From the NCBI GenBank assembly GCA_017882505.1, contig JADGPJ010000001.1, forward strand, positions 1 to 64,000: a stretch of DNA of 64,000 nucleotides, read 5' to 3'. Source of the stretch: Solirubrobacterales bacterium (GTDB lineage Bacteria > Actinomycetota > Thermoleophilia > Solirubrobacterales > 70-9). The notes below the pieces were generated by a model, which had not been told where the DNA came from, searched no databases, and was given only the letters and a program-made list of their open reading frames with translations. A program made the position numbers and the translations under genes. How positions within the stretch are numbered: position 1 is the stretch's first letter; every line of letters starts with the position of its first letter. Positions 7,595 to 15,678 of the stretch are shown piece by piece.

Positions 7595-9556
7595 ATGCCC
7601 GAACCAGTTAAGCGCAACCAGCGCTACATGCCCGGGCTCGACGGGCTGCGCGCGATCGCCGTGCTGTCCGTGATCGTCTTTCACCTGGGTTTCGGCTGGG
7701 CACCGGGCGGCCTGCTCGGCGTCGGCATCTTCTTCACGCTCAGCGGCTACCTGATCACCGACCTGCTGCTGGCGCAGCTCTCCGCCCGCGGCCGGATCAA
7801 GCTCGGCAGCTTCTGGCTGGCCCGCGCCCGGCGGTTGCTGCCGGCGCTGTTTGTGATGCTGGCGATCGTCGCCGCCTGGGTCACCGTCTTCGGCCCCGCT
7901 CAGCCGGACCAGTTCCGCAAGGCCGTGGTCTCGGCTGTGTTCTACGTCAACAACTGGCAGCAGATCTTCGGCAACGTCTCCTACTTCGCCCGCTTCGCGG
8001 CCGAAGGCCCGCTCAACCATCTCTGGTCGCTCTCGGTCGAGGAGCAGTTCTACATCATCTGGCCGTTCCTGCTGCTGCTCGGGGTCAAGGTCGTGCGCGA
8101 GCGCCCGCTGCCCTCGGGCGTGCGGCCCCGGCTCGCCCTCGTCACCATCGCGATGGCGATCGCCTCCTCGATCCTGATGGCGATCCTCTATCACCCGAGC
8201 CTCGACCCGTCGCGGATCTACTACGGGACCGACACCCGTGCGGGTGGGCTGCTTTTCGGGGCGGCGCTGGCGATGGTCTGGCCGAGCCGGCGCCTCAGCC
8301 GGCGGATCACGCTGCCGGCGCGCAACACCCTCGACGGGCTCGGCATCCTCGGCCTGGTGATCGTCGCGATCATGATCTGGCGCACCGGCCAGTACTCGTC
8401 GTTCCTCTACCAGGGCGGGTTCGTCGTTCTCTCACTCGCCACCGTTCTGATCCTGATGCCGCTGGCGCATCCCGCCTGTCGGCTCGGGACCTGGCTCGGC
8501 GTGCGACCGCTGCGCTGGGTCGGCGTGCGCTCCTACGGCATCTACCTCTGGCAGACCCCGATCATCGTCATCACCTCGCCGCAGGGCCGGCACGGCGACA
8601 GCCTGGTGCGCGACGCCCTGCAGGTGGCGGCGATCTTCGCCGTCTCGGCGCTGTCCTGGAAATTCCTCGAGGAGCCGATTCGCCATGGCGCGATCGGCCG
8701 CTTCTTCGCGCGCCGCCGCGCGGTGGGGTGGAAGTGGCAGACCTTCGCGCCGCCGATGCGGGCGGTGATCGTCTGCTCCGGCCTGGTCCTGGTCATCGCC
8801 GCGGCGGGGATGGCGGGGGTGAATGCCGCCAGCGTCGAAGGCGAAGGCACCAGGGTCGCCGAAGCGACCGCGAAAGGGACGACGAAGCCGCCGCCGCTGA
8901 CTCCGGCCCAGGCCAGCGAATCGAAGAAATCGTCCTGCAAGGCGGTCATCCACATCGGCGACTCGACCTCCGAGGGACTCGACTCGCCCGAATACCTGCC
9001 GATCCCGGGCCAGCGGATCGAAGCTCGCTATCGCGAAGTCGGGGTCAAAGAAGCGCACATGGAGATCTCCGGCGCGCGCTCGATCGAAGAGCAGTTCGAA
9101 GGCGAACCGAACGCGCAGGAAGTCGCGGAGGCGTGGAAGAACGAAGGCTACAAAGGATGCTGGGTGCTGGCCCTCGGCACCAACGAGGCGGCCAACGTCG
9201 CCGCCGGCTCCAACGTCGGTGAGCGTGAACGGATCGACAAGATGATGGCGATCATCGGCCACGAACCGGTGATGTGGGTCAACGTCCGCTCGATCGTCGA
9301 AGCGGGGGATCCCTACTCGGCCGAAAACATGGAAAAGTGGGACGAAGAACTGGTCGCCGCTTGCGCCGCCTACCCCAACATGCGCATCTACGACTGGGCC
9401 TCCGACGTCAAAAACTCTTGGTTCATCGAAGACGGAATCCACTTCACCTCACCCGGCTACGCCGCCCGAGCCCAGTTGATCGCCCAGGCGCTGGCCCACG
9501 CCTTCCCCGCCAAAGGGGAGTCCAAAGGCGGCTCGAATAACTGCGTCGTCAGCTGA
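7595..9556 (+). CDS. acyltransferase 3 family protein fused to an SGNH hydrolase-like domain (OafA/OatA type)
   Basis: A 653-aa membrane protein. Residues 10-360 are the acyltransferase-3 domain, with GLDGLRAIAVLSVIVFHL at the start, the catalytic histidine in that motif, FFTLSGYLIT, and about ten hydrophobic helices. One further membrane helix follows (VIVCSGLVLVIAAAGMAG). The extracytoplasmic residues 440-653 carry an SGNH-like fold with nucleophile Ser in HIGDSTSEG, the ALGTNEAAN block and a Asp-x-x-His end (EDGIHFTSPGY). Such fusions transfer acetyl groups from cytoplasmic acetyl-CoA to cell-wall or surface glycans. The track ORF starts 85 codons too early, inside the opposing gene; ATG 7595 fits the conserved N-terminus. 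Confidence 0.9.
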   Translation: MPEPVKRNQRYMPGLDGLRAIAVLSVIVFHLGFGWAPGGLLGVGIFFTLSGYLITDLLLAQLSARGRIKLGSFWLARARRLLPALFVMLAIVAAWVTVFGPAQPDQFRKAVVSAVFYVNNWQQIFGNVSYFARFAAEGPLNHLWSLSVEEQFYIIWPFLLLLGVKVVRERPLPSGVRPRLALVTIAMAIASSILMAILYHPSLDPSRIYYGTDTRAGGLLFGAALAMVWPSRRLSRRITLPARNTLDGLGILGLVIVAIMIWRTGQYSSFLYQGGFVVLSLATVLILMPLAHPACRLGTWLGVRPLRWVGVRSYGIYLWQTPIIVITSPQGRHGDSLVRDALQVAAIFAVSALSWKFLEEPIRHGAIGRFFARRRAVGWKWQTFAPPMRAVIVCSGLVLVIAAAGMAGVNAASVEGEGTRVAEATAKGTTKPPPLTPAQASESKKSSCKAVIHIGDSTSEGLDSPEYLPIPGQRIEARYREVGVKEAHMEISGARSIEEQFEGEPNAQEVAEAWKNEGYKGCWVLALGTNEAANVAAGSNVGERERIDKMMAIIGHEPVMWVNVRSIVEAGDPYSAENMEKWDEELVAACAAYPNMRIYDWASDVKNSWFIEDGIHFTSPGYAARAQLIAQALAHAFPAKGESKGGSNNCVVS

Positions 9557-9563
9557 TCCACCA

Positions 9564-9588
9564 GTTTCCAGTCCAGGCCGCGGGGTAC
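9564..9588 (+). promoter_or_regulatory. SigB/SigF-type promoter candidate upstream of the DUF892 gene
   Basis: GTTTCC then 13 bp then GGGTAC gives GTTT-N15-GGGTA, matching the general-stress sigma consensus (GTTTAA-N12-14-GGGTAT in Bacillus SigB). A transcript would begin near 9595, leaving a leader of about 30 nt with a GGGAGA ribosome binding site. It closely resembles the sequence before the GH114-like gene at 28.1 kb. Confidence 0.55.
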
Positions 9589-9623
9589 CCAGCGGCGAAC
9601 GAACTACATAGGGAGATACATCT

Positions 9624-10373
9624 ATGAGCGATCCGAACGAGCGCGATTCAAAGCTCGTCCAGTACATGAACGAGGCCTACGGCAAGGAGCGCGAGCTCGA
9701 GAGCGCCCTGCTGGCCTACATCGATATGACCACCAAGGCGCCTTACAAAAAACGGCTCAAACAGCACCTGCGTGAGACCAAAGGGCACGCCAGAGAGCTG
9801 GAACGTCGAATCAAGAAACTCGGCGGCGGCGGCCACGCGCTGCAGAACGTGGTCGCGAAGACGATGGCGGCGGCGAAGGCCCCGCTGCACGCGATTCGCG
9901 GCAGCGGCGAGCAGGAGAAGATGCTGAAGAACGCCAAGACCCAGTACTCCGACGAGCACGAGGAGATCTCGACCTACCTGGCGCTGGAGACGTTCGCGTC
10001 GAAGGTCGGCGACAAGGTGACGGCGAAACTGGCACGCGACATCCGCCGCGAGGAGGAACGGATGGCGAAGTTCCTCGAGGGCCAGATCAAGTCGCTCTCC
10101 AGCGCGGTGGCGCTGGAGGAGGTTCCCAGCGCCCAGCGTCGCGCGGTGAAAGCCTCGGTGTCGCGCAAACGTCCGGCGGCGAAAAAAGCCCCGGCGAAAC
10201 GATCGGCTAAACCGAAAGCTGCGAAAAAAAGCCAGCGCCAAACGGAAAAGCGCGAGCAAAGCGAGCGCGACGAAATACCCGCCGGCGGCCCCCGGCCTAC
10301 CAGCCGGGGACGAAGCCGTCGACTGGGTGAGAGTCATCGCCGCCCTCGGGCAGTTGCCCCGAGGCGGCGATGA
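9624..10373 (+). CDS. DUF892/YciE-like ferritin-like protein with basic C-terminal tail
   Basis: Residues 1-160 form a four-helix ferritin-like domain of the DUF892 (YciE) family, with acidic/His positions in NEAYGKERELESAL, HLRETKGHARELERR, YSDEHEEIS and IRREEERMAKFLE. These proteins are linked to general stress, but their activity is not firmly known. From about residue 175 the chain becomes a Lys/Ala tail ([21 protein letters not shown]). After a run of seven A bases (10224-10230) the frame turns into an Arg/Glu/Gln-rich sequence with rarer codons; the +1 frame would continue the Ala/Lys/Ser pattern, so a frameshift is possible. The last 77 bp overlap the convergent cupin gene. GGGAGA precedes the ATG. 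Confidence 0.85.
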   Translation: MSDPNERDSKLVQYMNEAYGKERELESALLAYIDMTTKAPYKKRLKQHLRETKGHARELERRIKKLGGGGHALQNVVAKTMAAAKAPLHAIRGSGEQEKMLKNAKTQYSDEHEEISTYLALETFASKVGDKVTAKLARDIRREEERMAKFLEGQIKSLSSAVALEEVPSAQRRAVKASVSRKRPAAKKAPAKRSAKPKAAKKSQRQTEKREQSERDEIPAGGPRPTSRGRSRRLGESHRRPRAVAPRRR

Positions 10374-10692
10374 TCAGCGCCTCCTCGCCGCCGTTGCGCA
10401 GCGCGTGAAGAGCGCCGGCGTCGATCCTGATCGCTTCGCCGGCGCTCAGGCTCGTCGTCTCCTCGTCGACCCTGAACTCGACCGGGCCGCCGGAGACGAC
10501 GACGTAGACCTCGTCCTGGTCGTCGTGGAAGTGCCCCTTGTCCCCCTGCGTCGACTTTCCAGTCGGGAGGCGGATCCAGGTGACGCCGATCTGGGGCGAG
10601 CGGAGCGCCCTGCGGCCCATGTAGAACTCGCCGCCGTCCTCCTCGAGGTAGTTGTCGAGGTCGGCGAAGCGGAGCGTCGTGAAGGCGGTCAT
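10297..10692 (-). CDS. cupin domain protein
   Basis: A 131-aa single-cupin protein. Motif 1 is GHFHDDQDEVYVVVSGGPVEF with His and Glu metal ligands and motif 2 is GEAIRIDAGALHALRNGG with the last histidine, so one divalent metal should bind. Function is unknown; such proteins can be isomerases, dioxygenases or sensors. ATG 10692 overlaps the stop of the S9 peptidase gene by 4 bp (ATGA), so the two are translationally coupled. The track extends the frame far upstream through the peptidase gene, which is a shadow. Confidence 0.85.
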   Translation of the reverse strand: MTAFTTLRFADLDNYLEEDGGEFYMGRRALRSPQIGVTWIRLPTGKSTQGDKGHFHDDQDEVYVVVSGGPVEFRVDEETTSLSAGEAIRIDAGALHALRNGGEEALIIAASGQLPEGGDDSHPVDGFVPGW

Positions 10693-12620
10693 CGTGCTCC
10701 CACGATATCGACCGGTTCGAGATCGTCGGCGGGCTCGAAGCCGAGGATGGCGCCGTAGAAGTAGAGCTCGGCTTCGAGGCAGCGGATCTCGGTCTCCGAG
10801 CGGCGGAAGCCGTGCTGCTCGCCCTCGAAGGCGAGGTAGGCATGGGGGACGCCGTTCGCCTTCAGCGCCGCCACCATCGTCTCCGCCTGGTTCGGCGGCA
10901 CGACCTCGTCCTCGAGGCCCTGGAAGAGGATCACCGGCGCCCGCAGTCGCTCGACGAAGTGGATCGGCGAGCGTTCGCGGTAGAGGTCGGCGCGCTCGGG
11001 ATAGGGGCCGATCAGGCCGTCGAGGTAGCGGGACTCGAACTTGTGGGTGTCGCGGGCGAGGGTCTCGGTGTCGGCGACGCCGTAGTAGCTGGCGCCGACG
11101 GCGAAGTCGTCGTGGAAGACGAGCGCGCAGAGGGTCGCGTAGCCGCCGGCGCTGCCGCCGCGGATCGCCAGCCGATCGCCGTCGACCTCTCCGGCCTCGG
11201 CCAGGTAACGGGCGGCGGCGACGCAGTCGTCGGTGTCGACGACCCCCCAGGTGCCGCGGAGCTTCTCGCGGTAGGCGCGGCCGTAGCCGCTGGAGCCGCG
11301 GTAGTTGACGTCGACGACGCCGAAGCCGCGGCTGGTCCAGAAGGCGAACTCGCGGTCGAGCGCGGGCGTGGCGTGGGAGGTGGGCCCGCCGTGGCTCTGG
11401 ACGATCAGCGGCGGGAGTTCGCCCTCGGGGCCGTCGAAGTCGGCGTTGGCGGGCGGGTAGTAGAAGCCGTGCGCGGTCTCGCCGCCGCTGGTCGGGAACT
11501 CGATCGCGCGCGGGACCGAGACGTAGGCCGGGTCGACCGCTTCGTCGCTGGCCGCACGCACGGTCTCCGTCTCGCCGCTGGCGGCGTCGAAGAGGACGAT
11601 CGCGGTCTCGCTCTCGGGGCTGGAGGCGGCGAAGGCGACCTTGGTGCCACCGGCGGAGAGCGAGGGGAAGCCGAAGGAGGTGAAGGGGAGGCCGAGGTCC
11701 CGCAGGCGCTCGGCGCCGGGGTCGAGGGCGAAGAGGCGTTCTTCGCCACGCTCGCAGCGCACGCAGACGATCGAGCCGTCGGCGAGGAAGGCGTAGGTGG
11801 AGCCGCCGAACAGCCACTGTGGGTGGGCGAGATCGGCTTCCTCGGCGGTCAGCTGTGCAATTCCCTCGGCGCGGTAGAGGTTCCACCAGCCGTCGCGGTC
11901 GGAGACGAAGTGGAGCCGGCCCGCGGAATCCCACTCCGGCTGGAAGATCGACTCCGCCGGGCCGCCGGCGAGGAGGCGCGCGTCCCGCGGATTGTCGAGC
12001 GGCGCCAGCCAGAGCTCGGTCCCGTCCCAGGGCATGTTGGGGTGGTCCCAGCAGGTCCAGGCGAGTCGCTGCCCGTCGGGGCTGACCCGGGGAAACGAGT
12101 AGAAGTCGCGCCCGCAGGCGAGCACGGTGACCGGGCCCTCGCCGTCGAGCGGCAGCGAGACGATCTGGTTCTCGGCTTCTCCCTCGCCGTGGACCTCGCG
12201 CACGCCGACCACGGTTCGCCCGTCGGCAGCGAGGCGGAAGTCGGCGTAGCGCAGCCCGGCGCCGGTCTCGGGCTCGGGCGTGATCGCGACGGGGCCCTCA
12301 CCCAGCCGTTGCCGGTAGAGGCGCTGGTCGGCGAAGTTGGCGAAGAGGACGAGGTCGGGTCCGGCGAGGCTCCAGGCGCCGCCGCCGTACTCGTGCGCCC
12401 GCGTCCGCACGTAGAAGCCCTCCGGCGTCACCACCTCGGCATTGCCGCCCTCGGGGCGGCGCATGAGGACGACCCGGCCCCCCTCGGTCGGACGGCCCTC
12501 CGCCCACCAGACCGCATCGTCGGCGGCGATCGCGGCGCCGCCCAGACGTCGCCCGGCGCGGGCGACGAGCGGCGGATCTATCGGGGAGCGCCAGGATCCG
12601 TAGGGGGCGGTCGTCGACAC
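10689..12620 (-). CDS. S9 family serine peptidase (prolyl oligopeptidase / dipeptidyl aminopeptidase type)
   Basis: A 643-aa protein with an N-terminal seven-bladed beta-propeller (about residues 1-380) and a C-terminal alpha/beta hydrolase domain. The triad is Ser490 (RGGSAGGYATL), Asp571 (LEDEVVPP) and His603 (GEQHGFRR). The order Ser-Asp-His and the GGSAGGY motif identify the acylaminoacyl/dipeptidyl peptidase branch, which releases short peptides or blocked amino acids. No signal peptide is visible, so it is probably cytoplasmic. It is followed by the coupled cupin gene. Confidence 0.92.
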   Translation of the reverse strand: MSTTAPYGSWRSPIDPPLVARAGRRLGGAAIAADDAVWWAEGRPTEGGRVVLMRRPEGGNAEVVTPEGFYVRTRAHEYGGGAWSLAGPDLVLFANFADQRLYRQRLGEGPVAITPEPETGAGLRYADFRLAADGRTVVGVREVHGEGEAENQIVSLPLDGEGPVTVLACGRDFYSFPRVSPDGQRLAWTCWDHPNMPWDGTELWLAPLDNPRDARLLAGGPAESIFQPEWDSAGRLHFVSDRDGWWNLYRAEGIAQLTAEEADLAHPQWLFGGSTYAFLADGSIVCVRCERGEERLFALDPGAERLRDLGLPFTSFGFPSLSAGGTKVAFAASSPESETAIVLFDAASGETETVRAASDEAVDPAYVSVPRAIEFPTSGGETAHGFYYPPANADFDGPEGELPPLIVQSHGGPTSHATPALDREFAFWTSRGFGVVDVNYRGSSGYGRAYREKLRGTWGVVDTDDCVAAARYLAEAGEVDGDRLAIRGGSAGGYATLCALVFHDDFAVGASYYGVADTETLARDTHKFESRYLDGLIGPYPERADLYRERSPIHFVERLRAPVILFQGLEDEVVPPNQAETMVAALKANGVPHAYLAFEGEQHGFRRSETEIRCLEAELYFYGAILGFEPADDLEPVDIVGAR

Positions 12621-12674
12621 CGACTGCAGTCTAGGCAGCTCCCGTCGGGACCGAGACGGCCGGGATGCTCCGGC

Positions 12675-13637
12675 TCAGCTCTCGACGTCGCGGTAGTGAT
12701 CGCGCCAGATCAACCGGTGGACGCCGAGGTGGCGGGGCAGCGTCCGCAGGCCGGGGATGAAGGGGATGCAGATGAAGGCGAGGCTGAGGATGCCCATCAG
12801 GACGAAGATCAGAGCGTCGGCGTTGGGGGATTCCTTGAACGGTTCGACCTGGTACCAGAAGGTGTAGAGCCAGAGCCAGACCTGCCCCGGGTAGCTGCCG
12901 GTCTCGTTCATCATTCCCCACTGGGTGCCGAGCAGGTGCTGGCCTTCGGCCCGTTCCTCGAAGTAGCCGCCGGCGGAGAGGAAGAGCAGCGGTTTGGTGT
13001 AGTTCGTCTCGTAGAAGTGGTGGTTGCCGGCGACCAGCGCGCCGTCGAGGCCGCCGCTCTGGGCCAGCCCGAGCAGCGACGCCATCATCGGCGCCACCGG
13101 CCCGTAGTCACCGGGGGGGAGGACGGGTTCGCCGCCCACCACCTTGACGTCCGCGACGGCTTCTTCGTAGGCGGTGGTCCAGGCTTCCTGGAGCTTGGGA
13201 GGCGCCGCCTCGTAGGCGGCCAGAGCGGTCTTCAGCTGTGGGTCCGCCGGGATCTCCTTCAGCGGTTCGATCACATAGCTCTGAGCGGTGTTGATCGGGA
13301 CCTTCACCCCCGCCGCTTCCTGAAGGGGGATCGGGCCGATCTTCTGCGCCGACCCGGAGGTGTTGTTGTAGGGAGGGCCGTAGGTGGCGATCTCGCTGGT
13401 CCCGTTCAACTCGGTCACGGCTGTGGTGAGGAAGTCGCCGGGGTCGGCCTGCGACCAGCTCTGGATCGTCGTCGGCGTGTCGTCGGGCGAGGAGAAGAGG
13501 ATAGTGAGGACGACGGTCAGGCCGGCGATCACCGCAAGGGCCACGACGAACTCCTTGACGAGGTCGTAGCGGACGAACGGCCCCGGCCAGGGGGCTCTGT
13601 CGTCGGGCGTGGCGGGTGGCGCGCCAGGGCTGCTCAT
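12675..13637 (-). CDS. membrane protein partner of the cytochrome b6-like subunit
   Basis: A 320-aa protein with two clear hydrophobic helices, one near the N-terminus (FVVALAVIAGLTVVLTILF) and one near the C-terminus (ADALIFVLMGILSLAFICIPFI), and about 220 residues between them on the outside. It has no haem-c motif and no PEWY motif of the usual cytochrome b C-terminal half. Its ATG overlaps the cytochrome b stop by 4 bp, so it is made in step with that subunit and is probably part of the same quinol-oxidising complex, in the place of subunit IV. This role is inference from position. The track start (13889) lies inside the cytochrome b gene. Confidence 0.65.
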   Translation of the reverse strand: MSSPGAPPATPDDRAPWPGPFVRYDLVKEFVVALAVIAGLTVVLTILFSSPDDTPTTIQSWSQADPGDFLTTAVTELNGTSEIATYGPPYNNTSGSAQKIGPIPLQEAAGVKVPINTAQSYVIEPLKEIPADPQLKTALAAYEAAPPKLQEAWTTAYEEAVADVKVVGGEPVLPPGDYGPVAPMMASLLGLAQSGGLDGALVAGNHHFYETNYTKPLLFLSAGGYFEERAEGQHLLGTQWGMMNETGSYPGQVWLWLYTFWYQVEPFKESPNADALIFVLMGILSLAFICIPFIPGLRTLPRHLGVHRLIWRDHYRDVES

Positions 13638-14332
13638 GGCGCCCCACCCTGGCCCTGGGTTGGCGCCGCGGCGGGAGAGGGGGACGGCGCCGGTTTGGAC
13701 GTTCGCGCGGGGTAGGGGGGAACTACGCCGGTCCGGCGCACCAGCAATATGTGGCCGACCATCAGCGCCACCACAACGACTGGCAACAGGATCACGTGGA
13801 ATGTGTACATCTGGCCGAAGTCGACGACGTTGAAGAAGGAACCTATCCCGACCGAGTTGAGCCCGTCCTTGCCCTCGCTGGCGATCCATTGGGAATCAAA
13901 GTTCTGCTGCGAGAGGTAGCCGGTGAAAGCGGCGCCGATCGCGACCAGGAAGGTGACGGCACCGGTGACCCAGGTCCGCCCGCGGCCACCGCGCCAGGCT
14001 GCCATGAAGAATTTCCCCCAGAGGTGGACGACCATCGCGAAGAAGAAGAGCTCGACCGACCAGAGGTGGATGCTGTTGAAGAACCGCCCGATGCCGGTCA
14101 CATGCCACCATTCCGGCCCCTTCAGGCCGAGGATCATCCCTGAGGCGATGATGACCACGAGCGCCGCGATCGTCGCCACGCCGAAGACGTAGATCCAGGA
14201 AGACACGTACGACGGCTGGCGGTCGGGCAGAAGCTTCTCCGGCGGCAGGGTGGCGACGGCCCGCTCCCGCACCCAGGTGGTCCACATCTTCCGCTCCTCC
14301 GGGGAGACGGAGTCCGGCCCGCCCTCACTCAC
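13634..14332 (-). CDS. cytochrome b6-like subunit (N-terminal cytochrome b domain)
   Basis: A 232-aa four-helix membrane protein. Two haem-ligand pairs are visible: His89 and His103 (SIHLWSVELFFFAMVVHLW) on one helix, His179 and His194 (FHVILLPVVVVALMVGH) on another. The spacings of 14 and 15 residues are those of cytochrome b6 rather than mitochondrial cytochrome b. It should carry electrons from menaquinol across the membrane. The GTG start overlaps the stop of the 53-aa gene (GTGA) and its stop overlaps the next ATG, so the three genes form a tightly coupled set. No Rieske or cytochrome c gene is in the window. The C-terminus is Pro/Ala-rich. Confidence 0.88.
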   Translation of the reverse strand: MSEGGPDSVSPEERKMWTTWVRERAVATLPPEKLLPDRQPSYVSSWIYVFGVATIAALVVIIASGMILGLKGPEWWHVTGIGRFFNSIHLWSVELFFFAMVVHLWGKFFMAAWRGGRGRTWVTGAVTFLVAIGAAFTGYLSQQNFDSQWIASEGKDGLNSVGIGSFFNVVDFGQMYTFHVILLPVVVVALMVGHILLVRRTGVVPPYPARTSKPAPSPSPAAAPTQGQGGAP

Positions 14333-14490
14333 GGTTCATGCTGCCGCTTGGGGAACGGCAGCAGGATCGCGAGGATGAATACGGCGATCATCAGCAAAAT
14401 CACGATCACGTTCCCGACCGACATTTGGAAGAAATGCCAGTGCAAATAGTGAGCCGGGTGACTCAGATCGAATAGTGCCGCGGTTACCAC
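14329..14490 (-). CDS. 53-aa single-helix membrane protein of the cytochrome b cluster
   Basis: This ORF is too short for the track. GTG 14490 gives MVTAALFDLSHPAHYLHWHFFQMS, then a strong helix (GNVIVILLMIAVFILAILLPF) and a basic end (PKRQHEP). Its TGA overlaps the GTG of the cytochrome b gene by 4 bp, the same coupling used between the next two genes, which strongly supports translation. The four histidines before the helix are notable for so small a protein. It may be a small structural subunit of the cytochrome complex, comparable in size with the Pet-type subunits of b6f, though no homology is claimed. Confidence 0.7.
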   Translation of the reverse strand: MVTAALFDLSHPAHYLHWHFFQMSVGNVIVILLMIAVFILAILLPFPKRQHEP

Positions 14491-14498
14491 GGTTCGAG

Positions 14499-14530
14499 AC
14501 TATACCCGGTCCCGGCGGATCCGCAGTCAA
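14499..14530 (-). promoter_or_regulatory. candidate promoter of the cytochrome b cluster
   Basis: On the minus strand TTGACT and TATAGT are separated by 20 bp, longer than the usual 16-18. A GCGGATCCGC palindrome lies in the spacer. Transcription would start only a few bases before GTG 14490, giving an almost leaderless mRNA. It is weak evidence because of the spacing. Confidence 0.3.
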
Positions 14531-14551
14531 CAGTGGTTGTACTGACTGCGA

Positions 14552-15673
14552 TCAGCCGAGGCCGCCGCCGATCAGGGCGCCGATGCCGAAGGTCAACGCC
14601 GCGGCCGCGACCCCGATCAGGACCTGGCGGCCGCCGGAGAAGAGCACGCCGCGTCCGGTCATCACGGTTATCAGCGCCCCGATCCCGAACAGCGCCGCCG
14701 CGGAGAAGGCGGCGCTGACCACGATCGCGACGGTGCCGCTGAGCAAGAAGAAGGGGAGGATCGGGACCGTGGCGCCGATCGCGAAGAGGACGAAGGAGGT
14801 GCCGGCGGCGGCGCCGGCGGAGCCGCCGAGCTCCTGCGGGTCGATTCCGAGCTCCTCCCGCGAGAGCGTGTCGAGCGCCTGCTCGGGAGTGGACATCAGG
14901 CGATCGGCCAGGGCGCCGGCCTGGTCGGCCGGCAGCCCCTTCGCCTGGTAGATCAGCGCCAGCTCCTCGCGCTCCTCCTCGGGGATCGCCTCCAGCTCCT
15001 CGCGCTCGATCGCGATCTGGCGGCTGAACAGCTCGCGCGCGTTCATCACCGAGATCCACTCGCCCATCGCCATCGAGCCGGCGCCGGCGACCAGGCCGGC
15101 CAGCCCGGTGATGAGGATCTGGCTGTGGCCGAGCTGGGCCCCGGCGACGCCCATCACCAGGCTGAAGTTGGAGATCAGCCCGTCGTTGGCGCCGAGCACC
15201 GCCGCCCGCAGCGAGTTGCCGCTGGCGGCGCGGTGGCGCCCCTCGAGCCGGGCCAGCGAGGGGCCCTGCAGCCCGCCCTCGCCCTCGCCGATCGCCTGCA
15301 GCAGCCGGGCGTGGGAGCGCTCCTCGGCCGGCAGCGCCGTTCCCGCCGCCTCGGGCTGGGCGTCGTAGGAGCCGGCGTCGGCCTGCTCCATCGCGTTGAT
15401 CGTCGGCAACACGAAGCCGGTGCCGACCCGCCCGGCCAGCCAGGCCAGCAGTCGAGTCCTCCAGCCGATGTGGGGGGAGGGGATCGCCTCGCCGGCGTCG
15501 CGCAGCCGCTGGCGCCAGAAATCCGCGTGGCGCTCCTCGACCTCGGCCAGCTGGCGGTAGACGCGCCCCAGCCGCTCGTCCTCCTCGAGCGCCGCCACCC
15601 GCCGGTACAGCTCGGCGCTGTCGACCTCGTCCTGGAGGTTGCGGCGCCAGCGGTCGGCGTCGGTGGCGGGCAT
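14552..15673 (-). CDS. mbfA: MbfA-like protein: ferritin-like domain fused to a VIT/CCC1 iron transporter
   Basis: A 373-aa protein. Residues 5-140 are an erythrin-type ferritin-like domain with Glu/His iron positions in DEVDSAELYRRV, LAEVEERHADFW and PAEERSHARLL. Residues 150-373 are a VIT1/CCC1 membrane domain with GANDGLISNFSLVMGVAG, GEWISVMNARE and three C-terminal helices. This architecture is that of membrane-bound ferritin A, an iron exporter of bacteria; manganese transport is another possibility. The carbonic anhydrase gene upstream ends 5 bp before it, so the two are co-transcribed. Confidence 0.88.
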   Translation of the reverse strand: MPATDADRWRRNLQDEVDSAELYRRVAALEEDERLGRVYRQLAEVEERHADFWRQRLRDAGEAIPSPHIGWRTRLLAWLAGRVGTGFVLPTINAMEQADAGSYDAQPEAAGTALPAEERSHARLLQAIGEGEGGLQGPSLARLEGRHRAASGNSLRAAVLGANDGLISNFSLVMGVAGAQLGHSQILITGLAGLVAGAGSMAMGEWISVMNARELFSRQIAIEREELEAIPEEEREELALIYQAKGLPADQAGALADRLMSTPEQALDTLSREELGIDPQELGGSAGAAAGTSFVLFAIGATVPILPFFLLSGTVAIVVSAAFSAAALFGIGALITVMTGRGVLFSGGRQVLIGVAAAALTFGIGALIGGGLG

Positions 15674-15678
15674 TCGCG

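Noticed and set aside
13681-13715. GTTT-N13-GGGTAG on the plus strand inside the cytochrome b region
   Set aside because: Spacer is too short and no plus-strand gene lies downstream; probably chance.
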